Below are positions 27,169-37,300 of a stretch of 64,000 nt of DNA, piece by piece; positions within the stretch are counted from its first letter, which is position 1; each line of letters starts with the position of its first letter. The notes under the pieces were generated by a model. The model ran no database searches. It was given only the letters and a program-made list of their open reading frames with translations, and had not been told where the DNA came from. This stretch comes from Mesorhizobium sp. (GTDB lineage Bacteria; Pseudomonadota; Alphaproteobacteria; Rhizobiales; Rhizobiaceae): assembly GCA_004020875.1 (NCBI GenBank), contig SAPZ01000004.1, positions 298,828-362,827 on the forward strand. The letters are read 5' to 3'. Made by a program: the position numbers and the translations under genes.

Positions 27169-28356
27169 ATGTTGACCATCCGCAAACGCGACGCAAGCGG
27201 CGAGGCCGCCAGGGACGCCGAGCACCAGCCACGCGTTGCCGTGGGCGAGGAAGGTGGTGTGCTGGGTTGCGCCTTTTCCGGCGTTTGGACGACACGCACC
27301 GTCGCTACGATCGATGCCGACATGCGCAAGATCGAGCAGAGAAGCGGCGCGAAACAGCTGATGCTCGACCTTTCCCACATCGAAAAGATGGACACTGCCG
27401 GCGCCTGGCTGATCGACCGGCTGGCCAGCGCCTTCGAGAAGAAAGGCGTCGAGGTCCATTTGCAGGGGCAAAGCGAGGTCGCGTCGATCCTGCTCGGCGC
27501 GGTCGGCGACGCTGTCCGGCGGGAGCCCGAATCGAGCCCGTCCGGGCCACCCAATATCATCCTACGCGCGCTGGAGCTGGTTGGCCGGCGGGTCTACGAG
27601 ATGCGCGACGATTTCTTCGCCTCGATGAACATCCTCGGCGCCACGATCCGCGGCGCGCAGATGAAGCTCGGGCGCGGTCACGCGGTCAATCCGGCCGCGA
27701 TCTTCAACCAGATCGATCGCATGGGCGTCGGCGCAATCCCGGTGGTGACGCTGATGTCGGCTATCGTCGGCGCCATCGTGGCGCAGCAGGGCGCCTATCA
27801 GCTCAGCTATTTCGGCGCCAATATCTTCGTCGTCGACCTCGTCGGCGTGCTGATCCTGCGCGAGCTCGGCGTGCTGATGACCGCGATCATGCTTGCCGGC
27901 CGTTCGGGCAGCGCCATCACGGCCGAGATCGGCTCGATGAAGATGCGCGAGGAAGTCGACGCGCTGAAGGTGATCGGCCTCAATCCTATCGGCGTGCTGG
28001 TCTTTCCGCGGCTCGTCGCGCTGGTGATCGGGCTGCCTTGCCTCACCATCATCGCCAATTTTGCAGCGCTTGCCGGCGGCATCGTCGCCGCCTGGCTCTA
28101 TTCCGACATCCCGCCGGCCGCGTTCATCGACAGGCTGCGCGTAGCCATCGATCTCAGCACCATCTTCGCCGGGCTGATCAAGGCGCCGTTCATGGCCCTG
28201 ATCATCGGCATCATTGCTTCTGTCGAGGGCATGAAAGTCGGCGGCAGCGCCGAATCGCTCGGCCTGCACGTCACCGCTTCGGTCGTGAAGTCGATCTTCA
28301 TCGTCATCATCCTCGACGGTCTCTTCGCCATGTTCTACGCAGCGATCGGCTTCTGA
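27169..28356 (+). CDS. mlaE: Mla-type ABC permease with N-terminal STAS domain
   Basis: 395 residues. The first ~115 form a STAS domain (MLDLSHIEKMDTAGAWLIDRLASAF), equivalent to the separate MlaB protein of E. coli but fused here. The permease part (about 140-395) has the MlaE/YrbE signature: IFNQIDRMGVGAIPVVTLMSAIVGAIVAQQG, LVGVLILRELGVLMTAIMLAGRSGSAITAEIGSM and REEVDALKVIGLNPI. It is the inner-membrane channel for phospholipid transport that maintains outer-membrane lipid asymmetry. First gene of a four-gene operon; the ATPase gene follows after 1 bp. Confidence 0.9.
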   Translation: MLTIRKRDASGEAARDAEHQPRVAVGEEGGVLGCAFSGVWTTRTVATIDADMRKIEQRSGAKQLMLDLSHIEKMDTAGAWLIDRLASAFEKKGVEVHLQGQSEVASILLGAVGDAVRREPESSPSGPPNIILRALELVGRRVYEMRDDFFASMNILGATIRGAQMKLGRGHAVNPAAIFNQIDRMGVGAIPVVTLMSAIVGAIVAQQGAYQLSYFGANIFVVDLVGVLILRELGVLMTAIMLAGRSGSAITAEIGSMKMREEVDALKVIGLNPIGVLVFPRLVALVIGLPCLTIIANFAALAGGIVAAWLYSDIPPAAFIDRLRVAIDLSTIFAGLIKAPFMALIIGIIASVEGMKVGGSAESLGLHVTASVVKSIFIVIILDGLFAMFYAAIGF

Positions 28357-28357
28357 G

Positions 28358-29170
28358 ATGGCGAACGGCAACGGCGCCATGGCAGCGGAGCACACGAACG
28401 ATGGCGAGATCGTGCTGTCGGTTCGCGACGTAACAGTCGCCATCGGTGACAAGCTGATCCTCGACAAGCTTTCGCTCGACATCAAGCGCGGGGAGATTCT
28501 CGGCTTTGTTGGCGCCTCGGGCGCTGGCAAATCGGTGCTGCTGCGCACCATATTGGGGCTGATGCCGAAGCAGTCGGGGACGATCAGCCTGTTCGGCGTC
28601 GATGTCGACAAGGCAAGCGAAGCCGATCGCCTGCGCATCGATATGCGGCTTGGCGTCCTCTTCCAGCATGGGGCGCTGTTTTCGGCGCTCACGGTACTGG
28701 AGAACGTGCAGGTGCCGATGCGCGAATATCTCGACCTGCCCAAGGCGCTGATGGATGAGCTCGCCATGCTCAAGATCGAACTGGTCGGGCTGCCGGCTGA
28801 CGCCGCGCAGAAATTCCCGTCAGAACTTTCCGGCGGCATGATCAAGCGCGCGGCGCTGGCCCGTGCGCTTGCGCTCGATCCCGACATCGTCTTTCTGGAC
28901 GAACCGACCTCAGGGCTCGATCCGATCAGCGCAGCAGAGTTCGACGAACTGGTCGTCAAGCTGCGCGACACGATGGATCTGACCGTTTACATGGTCACGC
29001 ACGACCTCGACACGCTGTTCACCGCTTGCGACCACGTGGCGGTGCTCGGCAACAAGAGGGTGCTGGTGGAAGGCACGATCGACGACATGCTGAAGAGCGA
29101 TGAGCCGTGGGTGAAATCCTATTTCCGCGGAAAACGCGCCCGGCAACTTGATCTTGCGGCGCGCGCATAG
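28358..29170 (+). CDS. mlaF: Mla-type ABC transporter ATP-binding protein
   Basis: 270-residue ABC ATPase. Walker A GASGAGKS, Q-loop LFQHGALF, signature LSGGMIKRAALARALAL, Walker B and D-loop IVFLDEPTSGLDPIS and H-loop VTHDLDT are all intact. LSGGM rather than LSGGQ is usual in MlaF. The C-terminal tail (WVKSYFRGKRARQ) also fits that family. It powers the MlaE permease at the cytoplasmic face. The gene lies 1 bp after mlaE and 14 bp before mlaD. Confidence 0.92.
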   Translation: MANGNGAMAAEHTNDGEIVLSVRDVTVAIGDKLILDKLSLDIKRGEILGFVGASGAGKSVLLRTILGLMPKQSGTISLFGVDVDKASEADRLRIDMRLGVLFQHGALFSALTVLENVQVPMREYLDLPKALMDELAMLKIELVGLPADAAQKFPSELSGGMIKRAALARALALDPDIVFLDEPTSGLDPISAAEFDELVVKLRDTMDLTVYMVTHDLDTLFTACDHVAVLGNKRVLVEGTIDDMLKSDEPWVKSYFRGKRARQLDLAARA

Positions 29171-29184
29171 CGATAAGTGGGGCG

Positions 29185-30558
29185 ATGGAAACAAGAGCCA
29201 ACTACGTAATCGTCGGCATCTTTACCCTGGGCGCGATCCTGGCGGCCTTCGCCTTCGTCTATTGGACGGCCGCGATCGGAAACAGGGGCGAAACGGCGAT
29301 GTTGCGCGTGCGCATCCCAGGCTCGGCCTCCGGCCTCAGCCGCGGCAGCCTGGTGCTGTTCAACGGCGTCAGGGTGGGCGACGTGAAAAACGTCTATATT
29401 GACGGCGACGATCCGACAGTTGCCATCGCCGATACAGAAATCGCCCGCTGGACGCCGATCACCAAATCGACGCAGGCCGATATCGGACTTACCGGTCTCA
29501 GCGGCCAGGCCAATATCGAGCTCAAGGGCGCCGACCCGAAGGAAGCCAGGCTGCTCGACGAGGCGGAGAAGGAAGGCAGGGTCGCCGAGATCGTCGCCAA
29601 CCCCTCTGCGGTCACCAACCTTTTGCAGACGGCGCAGGACATCTTCACCCGCGCCGACAAGGTGCTGAGCGAGCTTGAAGGCTTCACCAAGGACGTTCGC
29701 GATCCGCTGACCCAGACGGTCAAGAACGTCCAGACCTTCTCGGACGCGCTGGCCAAGAATTCCGACGGCATCGACAAGTTCCTGTCGGCGGTGAGCTCGC
29801 TTTCGGATCAGCTGAAGAACGTCTCGGGCCGGCTAGACAGCACGCTGAAGGCCGCCGAAGGCCTGCTCAATTCCGTCGACAAGGATCAGATCAAGAGCAT
29901 CGTGGCCAATGTCGATACGGTGACGGCGAACCTGAAGGAGACCTCGAAGCAGTTCGACACCGTCATCGGCAACGTCAACACGGCGGTCGGCTCGATCAAC
30001 GATTTCGCCAAGCAGACGCAAGGCACATTGGCCAAGGTCAACGGCGTGCTCGACGGCATCGATCCGGCCGATGTCAAAGCTGCTTTGGCCAACATCCAGA
30101 AGGCCAGCGCCAGCGCCGACAAGGCCGCGTCCGACATCGCCAAGGTCACCGACAAGATCGCCAACCGCTCGGACGACATCAATGATACGATCAAGAACGC
30201 CCGTCAGCTTGCGCAGCGCCTCAACGACGCCTCGGTGCGCGTCGACGGCATCCTGGCCAAAGTCGATAATCTCCTCGGCTCCGGTGAAGCCAACGGCGTA
30301 ATGGCCGATGCGAGGGCGACACTGAAATCCTTCAAGCAGGTTGCCGACACGCTGAACTCCCGCCTCGGCACCATCGTCGACAACCTGTCACGCTTCTCTG
30401 GCCAGGGCCTGCAGAATGTCGAGGCGCTGGTGCAGGACAGCCGTCGCTCGATCAACCGCATCGAGGAAGCGGTGACCGACCTCAGCCGCAATCCACAGCG
30501 CATCCTATCCGGCGGCGATGGTGAGGTCCGGCAGTTTGATGGAAGGGCGCGACGTTGA
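29185..30558 (+). CDS. mlaD: MCE-domain periplasmic lipid-binding protein
   Basis: 457 residues: an N-terminal membrane anchor (YVIVGIFTLGAILAAFAFVYWTAA), one MCE domain (about 40-125, with RIPGSASGLSRGSLVLFNGVRVGDV and LTGLSGQANIEL), then ~320 residues of predicted helix with many repeated IxxIVANVDTVTANLKE-like stretches. This is longer than E. coli MlaD (183 aa) and nearer to PqiB/YebT-type or other alphaproteobacterial MCE proteins, whose long helices form a tube across the periplasm. It should form a hexamer over MlaE and receive or deliver lipid. Confidence 0.9.
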   Translation: METRANYVIVGIFTLGAILAAFAFVYWTAAIGNRGETAMLRVRIPGSASGLSRGSLVLFNGVRVGDVKNVYIDGDDPTVAIADTEIARWTPITKSTQADIGLTGLSGQANIELKGADPKEARLLDEAEKEGRVAEIVANPSAVTNLLQTAQDIFTRADKVLSELEGFTKDVRDPLTQTVKNVQTFSDALAKNSDGIDKFLSAVSSLSDQLKNVSGRLDSTLKAAEGLLNSVDKDQIKSIVANVDTVTANLKETSKQFDTVIGNVNTAVGSINDFAKQTQGTLAKVNGVLDGIDPADVKAALANIQKASASADKAASDIAKVTDKIANRSDDINDTIKNARQLAQRLNDASVRVDGILAKVDNLLGSGEANGVMADARATLKSFKQVADTLNSRLGTIVDNLSRFSGQGLQNVEALVQDSRRSINRIEEAVTDLSRNPQRILSGGDGEVRQFDGRARR

Positions 30559-30637
30559 CTTCGGCCACCGCGACCGCCAAGAAAATGAATCGCGAATGCG
30601 GGTTGACCGTAAGGTCCGGGGACAGCGGGGATCACGC

Positions 30638-31249
30638 GTGAAGTCGGTCAGGGTGGTAGCTGGTCGTTTGAGATTGTCCGCGGCAGCGTCGCTGGTGCTT
30701 GCGCTTGCCGGCTGCGCGGCTCTGGGCGGCAAGCCAGCACCGCTCGATACGTTCGAATTGTCGGCGCCGTCGGTCGACGTTCGCGCTCACAGCCGCCGCC
30801 AGATCCTGATCGCCCAGCCTTCGGCGCTCAAGGCGCTGGACAGCCAGAACATCGTCATCAGGCCATCGGACCGCTCCATCCAGTTCCTGAAGGGTGCGCA
30901 ATGGGCGGACCGGCTGCCGCTGATCGTGCAGGCGAGGCTGGCAGAGACGTTCCAGCGTTCCGGCAGCTTTGCCGGCGTAGGCAAGCCGGGCGAGGGGCTG
31001 GCCATCGATTACCAGATCATCGTCGAGGTGCGCTCGTTCGAGGTGCGCGTCAATGGCGGTGACCATGCCGACGTCGACCTGTTCGTGCGCATCCTGAACG
31101 ACCGAAACGGCGAGGTGCGCGCCTCGAAGGACTTCACCGCAAGCGCGCCGGTTTCCGGCGGCGGCAACGCGGCTTACGTCCGCGCGCTGGACAATGCCTT
31201 CGGCCAGGCGGCCGAGGATATCGTCCGCTGGACGGATTCAACGATCTGA
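30638..31249 (+). CDS. ABC-type transport auxiliary lipoprotein (PqiC-like)
   Basis: 203 residues from a GTG start. The signal sequence RLRLSAAASLVLALAGC ends in a lipobox, so it is a lipoprotein, probably on the outer membrane. The mature part (APLDTFELSAPSV, QWADRLPLIVQARLAETFQRSG, YQIIVEVRSFEV, ALDNAFGQAAEDIVRW) matches the auxiliary lipoprotein family paired with MCE transport systems, as in PqiABC. Alternative starts at 30596 (ATG) or 30539 (ATG, overlapping mlaD) are possible; 30638 gives the most usual signal peptide. Last gene of the operon, followed by a terminator. Confidence 0.83.
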   Translation: MKSVRVVAGRLRLSAAASLVLALAGCAALGGKPAPLDTFELSAPSVDVRAHSRRQILIAQPSALKALDSQNIVIRPSDRSIQFLKGAQWADRLPLIVQARLAETFQRSGSFAGVGKPGEGLAIDYQIIVEVRSFEVRVNGGDHADVDLFVRILNDRNGEVRASKDFTASAPVSGGGNAAYVRALDNAFGQAAEDIVRWTDSTI

Positions 31250-31288
31250 GCGCCGGCCGAGCCGACAATCGACAATCGTGGGCATGAA

Positions 31289-31319
31289 AAAGGCGGGTCA
31301 AGAGTCAAGACCCGCCTTT
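31289..31319. terminator. Bidirectional intrinsic terminator
   Basis: AAAGGCGGGTC (31289-31299) and GACCCGCCTTT (31309-31319) form an 11-bp stem with A-run and T-run flanks, between the convergent Mla operon and the giant growth-pole gene. It can stop transcription from both sides. Confidence 0.88.
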
Positions 31320-31344
31320 ATTAGTTTGCAATTTGCTTGGCGGC

Positions 31345-34300
31345 TCAGTGCAGCCGGCCGCTGGCGTGGGCCAGCATGGTGTAGACCTTGCCGGTGTCGG
31401 AGGTCAGGTAGGTCTGCGCCATGATGTTGTCGCGGTCGTTGCGCGAGACATCCTTGAGCAGCTTCTCGAAATCCTCGCAGTAGCGATCGACCGCGGCGCG
31501 GAATTCCGCCTCGGCCTGATACTTGCGGCGGATCTCGTCGAAGGTCTGCTGGCCCTTCAGCGTGTAGAGGCGACGGGTGAACACGTCGCGCTCGCCGCGG
31601 CGGTAGCGGTTCCAGAGCTCGATCGAGGCGTCGTGGTCGATGGCCCGCGCGATGTCGACCGAGAGCGAGTTCAGCGACTCCATGACATGCAGGGGCGAGC
31701 GCTGGGCAGGCGTGGCGCGCGGCGCTTCCGCCGGCGCCGCCGGACGAAGCTCCTCCTCGCGCGAGGCGTTGGTCAGCAGGTCGCGCACCCAGCCACCCTG
31801 CTGCGTCTTGCCGTTCTCGCGGCGCGGCCCCTCGGCGGGACGCTCCAGGTCGAGCGTACCGCGCAGCGTGGTCTCGGCGAGCGGCGCCTGAGGGGCGCGA
31901 GCCGTTGGTTGCGGCTGCGGCTGAGGCTGCGGAGCCGGCGGGCGGCGCAGCGGCGGCTCGGCGGCACGGGCCGGCGCTTGCTGCGGAGCAGGGCGCAGGC
32001 CGCGCGGCTCGCCCTGCTCGCTGCTGCCGCTGCGGCCGGATTTCGCAACGATATCCGACAGTTCCTTGAGCGCATTGATCTGTTCGGCGACCGCGCGGCG
32101 GATGGCAGAGGTCGACTCCTTGGCCTCCTCGGGCATTTCGATGACGCCCTTCTTCAACTCGGCGCGGGTCAGGTCGAGCTCGCTCTTGATGGAGCCCGCG
32201 GTGCGACGCATCTCCTCGGTCGCGTCGGCAAAGCGACGCGTCGCCGAATCGACGACCTCGGTGATCGCCGTGCGGATCTTCTCCGCCGACTCCATCGTGC
32301 GGCCCTCCGCGGTCTGCATCGTCTGGCCGACGAGGTTCTCGAAGGAACGCATCACCTTCTCGAGGTCTTCCGACTTCTTGACCAGGCCGACGGCGAGGTC
32401 CTCCAGCGAGGACTGACGCTCCAGCGTGTGCTCGAGATTGCTCTGCGCGGAGCTGAGCAGATTCGAGGCGCTGGAGAGCAGCCGGCTGTGCTCGTCAAAC
32501 TTGGTCGCGATCGAGGCCACCTCGCGCAGCGTCGCCGAGGACAGGTCGGTGAGCCGCGTCGTATTGGAATCGACCAGGCGCGCCGAGCTGGCGAAGGTCT
32601 GTGCGGCCTTCTCCGTGGTCGTGGCGAAGCTCTGCGTGCTGCCGGAGAGCCGCTCCTCGACTTGGCCGAGATTGACGGCGGCCTGCTCGATGAGCTGGCC
32701 GAGTTGGGCGCTGGAGGTCGTCATGCGGCCGATGAGATCGGCCACGCTGTCGGCAAGCGAGGACCGCGCGCCTTCGACGGCCGATAGCGTTTCGGCCGTG
32801 CGGCTGGCGAGAGCATTGACGAGGTTCGTGTTCTCGCTGCGCAGCTTCTCGGCCGCGCGTTCGGTGACCTCTTCCATGCTGCGCTGCAGTTCGGAGCCGC
32901 CCTGGGCGAAGCGCTCCACCAGCGGCTTGGCCGTCTCGTCGAGGATCTTCGCCATCTCGGCCGAACGCGCCGCGAGCATGGTGTTGAGCTCGCGGGTGTT
33001 GGCGCCGATCGTGCGCGCGGCCTCGTTGGTGCTCTGGCCGATATGCTGACCGACCGCCGTGAAGGTCTCGGCGATGACGTTGGCGCGCGAAATCAGCTGA
33101 GCCTCGGCGCTGGAGACCTGCTCGCTGAGCTTCTGGCCCATCGTCTCGGCCGTGTAGGCGAGGCGGTTTTCCACGCTCGCGACCTGATCCTCGACGCGCG
33201 CGGCGGCAGCCGCAGCGCTTGCCGCAAGCCGCTCATCGGCGCCGGCCAGCGCCTGCTCGATCTCGCGGGCATGCACGGCGAGCTCCTGGCCGGTCTGGCG
33301 GGCGCGGTCGGCGACACGCTGCTCAGTGGCGGCGAAGGCGCCGACGATCGTGTCGGCGTGTTCGCCGATCGTCGAGCTGGTCGAAGCGATGCGCGACACC
33401 AGGCGGTTGTCGGCGTCGTCGAAGATGCGGCCGATTTCGCCGGCGCGGGCCGAAAGCGCTTCCGAGCCCTCGGCGATGCGCGCCATGAGCTGCTGGTCAG
33501 CGCTGTCGAAGATGCGGCCGAGATCGGTGGCGCGGGCGGCCAAAGCCTCGGCCGATTCCGTGATGCGCATCGAGAGCCGCTCGTCGGCGCCCTCGAAGTT
33601 GCGCAGGATGTCGCCGGCGCGGGCGGCCAGCGACTGCGCCGTCTCAACAGCGCGGGCAACCAGCTTCTGGTCGGCCGCGTCGAAGGTGTTGGCGATCTCG
33701 CCGGCGCGCGTGGCCAGCTTGTCGGCGGTTTCCTCGGCGCGGGCCATGAGCGAGTTGGAGGCGTCGTCGGCGCGCGCCATCAGCATGTTGGACGTGTCCT
33801 GGGCACGCTCGTGCAGGCGACGGTCGGCCGCCTCGAAGGCCTGGGCGATGTCCTCGGCTCTCGCAAGCAGTGCGGCCGAGGTCTGCTCGGCGCGCTCGGC
33901 GATCTTGCGATCGGCATCGCTGAAGGCAGCACCGGCCTGCTCATGCAGGGTGCTGGTGACTTCCATGACCTTGTCGCGCAGCGCTCCCGCCACGAACACG
34001 GCGGTCTTCTCCAGCACGCCGCGGACATTGTCGACACCGGTCGACAGCGCGCGTTCCATGGTGCTGGCGCGTTCTTCGATGACGCCGGTCTGGCGGCTGA
34101 AGGCCTGCTCGATCTTCTCGACGTCGGCGGCGATCGCCGCCGAGATGTCGCCGCTTCTGGCGGCGATCTGGTCAATATGGCCGGACACCGAACGATCGAC
34201 GTCCTTGCGCGCGTCGGCGAGCTTGGCGAGATCGTCCTCCAGGGCACGGGCCAGCATATCGCGGCCTTCGGACAGCTTGCCGACATGGCCGGCGATGACG

Positions 34301-37300
34301 TCGTCGATCTCGGATCGGCTTTCGGTCAGCTTCTGGAGGTCGGCTTCGAGGGCGCGCTTCAGGATATCGCGGCCCTCGGCGAGTTTTTCGACCTGGCCCG
34401 CGACAAGACCGTCGATGCCGGCACGGCTTTCAGCGAGCTTGGCCAGATCGGCTTCAAGGGCGCGTGTCAGCACGTCGCGGCCTTCGGCGAGCTTTTCGAC
34501 CTGCCCGGAGACGAGGCCGTCGATGCCGGCACGGCTTTCGGCCAGCTTGGCAAGGTCGGCTTCAAGGGCGCGCGTGAGGATATCGCGGCCTTCGGCGAGC
34601 TTTTCGACCTGGCCGGCGACAAGGCCGTCGATCGAGGCGCGGCTCTCGGCGAGCTTGGCAAGGTCGGCTTCCAGCGCCCGCTTGAGGATGTCGCGGCCTT
34701 CCGCCAGCTTCTCGACCTGGCCGGCGACAAGCCCGTCGATGCTGGAACGGCTTTCGGCCAGCTTGGCGAGGTCGTCCTCCAGCGCCTTGGACAGCGTCGC
34801 GCGGTTCTGCGACAACTGGTCGGCATGCGTCTGCATGAGGCCGCTGGCATTGGCCATATCGGCGTCGAGCGCGCGCGAGAGTTCGGCCCGATGGCCGGTG
34901 ATCTTCTGCGAATGATCGACGATTGCGCCCTGGATCGTGTTGAGATCGGCTTCCAGCGCGCGCTTGAGGATGTCGCGGCCTTCGGCGAGCTTCTCGACCT
35001 GGCCGGCGACCAGCCCGTCGATGCTGGAACGGCTTTCGGCGAGCTTGGCGAGATCGTCTTCGAGCGACTTGGACAGCACCGAACGGTCCTGGACGAGCCG
35101 GTTCTGATGCTCGGCAACGGCGCCGCTGACATTCTGAAGGTCATCCTCCAGGGCTCTCGATAGGGCCGAGCGGTCTTGCGCCAGCTTGTTCTGATGATCG
35201 GCAATGGCGCCGCTGACGGCCTGCAGATCGGCTTCGAGGGCCTTCGACAGTTGCGAGCGATCCTCCAGCACCTTGTCGGAGTGTCCCGCAATAGCGCCCT
35301 TGATGGTGTTGAGATCGGCCTCCAGGGCGCGCTTGAGGATGTCGCGGCCCTCGGCGAGCTTCTCGACCTGGCCGGCGACGAGGCCATCGATCGAGGCACG
35401 GCTTTCGGCCAGCTTGGCGAGGTCGGCTTCCAGCGTCTGCGACAGCAGGCCGCGATCTTCGGCCAGCTTGCCGGCGTGGCCGTCGATCAGGCCGCGGATG
35501 CCGCTCAGATCGCTTTCAAGCGCGCGGCTGAGTTCGCCGCGGTCCTCGGCCAGCTTGGTCGAGTGGGTCTCGATCAGGTTCCTGATACCAATGATGTCGG
35601 TTTCAAGCGCCTTGGCGAGCACGGCGCGGCCCTCCGCGATCTTCTCGACCTGGCCGGCGACAAGGCCGTCGATCGAGGCGCGGCTGTCCTGCAGCTTGCC
35701 GAGATCGGCTTCCAGGGCGCGCGCCAGGATGTTGCGGCCCTCGGCCAGCTTCCCGACATGGCCGGCAACCATTTCGTCAATCATTGTACGGGCTTGGACG
35801 AGCCTGCCCGAGTCTTCGTTCAAAGCCTGCGACAGGCGGTTGCGGCCTTCTTCGAGCTGCTCCAGATGGCTCCCCAGCGAGGCATCGATTGCGGCGCGCG
35901 ACTCGTTCACCTTGCGCAGGTCTTCTTCCAGCGCGCGCGAGATCAAGCTGCGACCTTCCGCCAGCTTCTGCACCTGGTTGGTGACGGCGGCGTCGATCGC
36001 GGCGCGGCCTTCGGCGAATTTCGCCAGGTCTTCCTGCATGGCGGCAGCCATGCGTTCGCGGCTCTCGGAAAGCGAGCGGCTATGGTTCTCGACGGCCTCC
36101 TCGATACCGACACGGGCATTGGCCAGCCGCTGGATATCGGAATCGAAGGAGCGCGACACCACATGCCGGGCAGCTTCCATGCGGCCGGCGAAGTCGGTGG
36201 CGCGAGCTTCGAGCATGGAGGAGGTCGACGAGATGATGTCGGCCATATCGGCGCCGATCTGGGTCTTGCCCTGATCAATCATCGCCGACAGCGTGTCCTT
36301 GCTCTCCGCAAAGGCGTGGGCGATCTCCTTCGCGCGCTCCACCATCGTCTCGTTAATCTGGCGGGCGCGGGCTTCGAGGGCAGCGTTAAGCTTTTGCGTG
36401 CCAGTGTCGAGCGCTTCGGCGCGGGTCTGGAATTCGCTGATCAGCGCCTGGCCACGTTCGGCCAGCGTGCGTTCTATGCCGCTGAGGCTCGCCTCGAATT
36501 CAGAACTCAAGGTGCGCGCCGCGCCGCCGAGCAGCGAGACCATGCCATTAGTGCGGTCGTCGAGCAGGTCGGTCAGCGAGCGGGTGAGGCCGTCCGTGGT
36601 GTCGGTCAGCTTGGCGATACGAGTGTCGAGCAGGCTGGCGAAAGCCTCGCCGGAGGTCGAAAGCCGGTCGGTGATGTTGTCCAGGCGCGATTCGACGGAA
36701 TCGAAGATCGACGTCGAGCTTTCATTGATGCGATCGATCAGCGTGTCGCCGGAATTGTTGATCGTCATCGACAGCTTGGTCGACGCATTGAGGATCGAAT
36801 CGCGGATGATGTCGCTGGCCGCGCCGATCTCGTCGCGCAGCGTCTCGTGAGCGCTCGCGATGGAAGCGCGCACGCGCTCGGCATGGGTAACGACGGCCTC
36901 CCGCTCGCTGCCGAGACCATCGACCAGCGAACGGATGCGGGCCTCGTTTTCGGAATAGGAGCGTTCGATCTGGCTAACTTCGCCATGGACCAACGTTTCG
37001 AGCTCGACGGCGCGGGCCAGGGTCCGTTCGATGCCTTCGCCCATGGCCGCCACTTCGCGGCGAACGGCCTGACCAATCATCATGACGCGGTCCTGGGCGA
37101 GGTTTTCAGGCTCCGCCAGACGGAAGGCGACCTCCGTCATCGACTGCGCGGCGATGCGCATCTCCTGAGCGCGCCGGATCATGGCGGCGAATGCCCAGAA
37201 CAGGATGACCGGAACGATCGCGGCAACCGCCAGGCCGATCAGTTCGGGACGGGCGAAGAACTGGTCGAAAGTGCGAATCTTCCAGATGCCAGGGCCGAAG

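Noticed and set aside
33043-35163. 706-codon open frame on the plus strand opposite rgsE
   Set aside because: It mirrors the repeat array of rgsE; long antisense frames are expected in high-GC repeats and it has no family resemblance.
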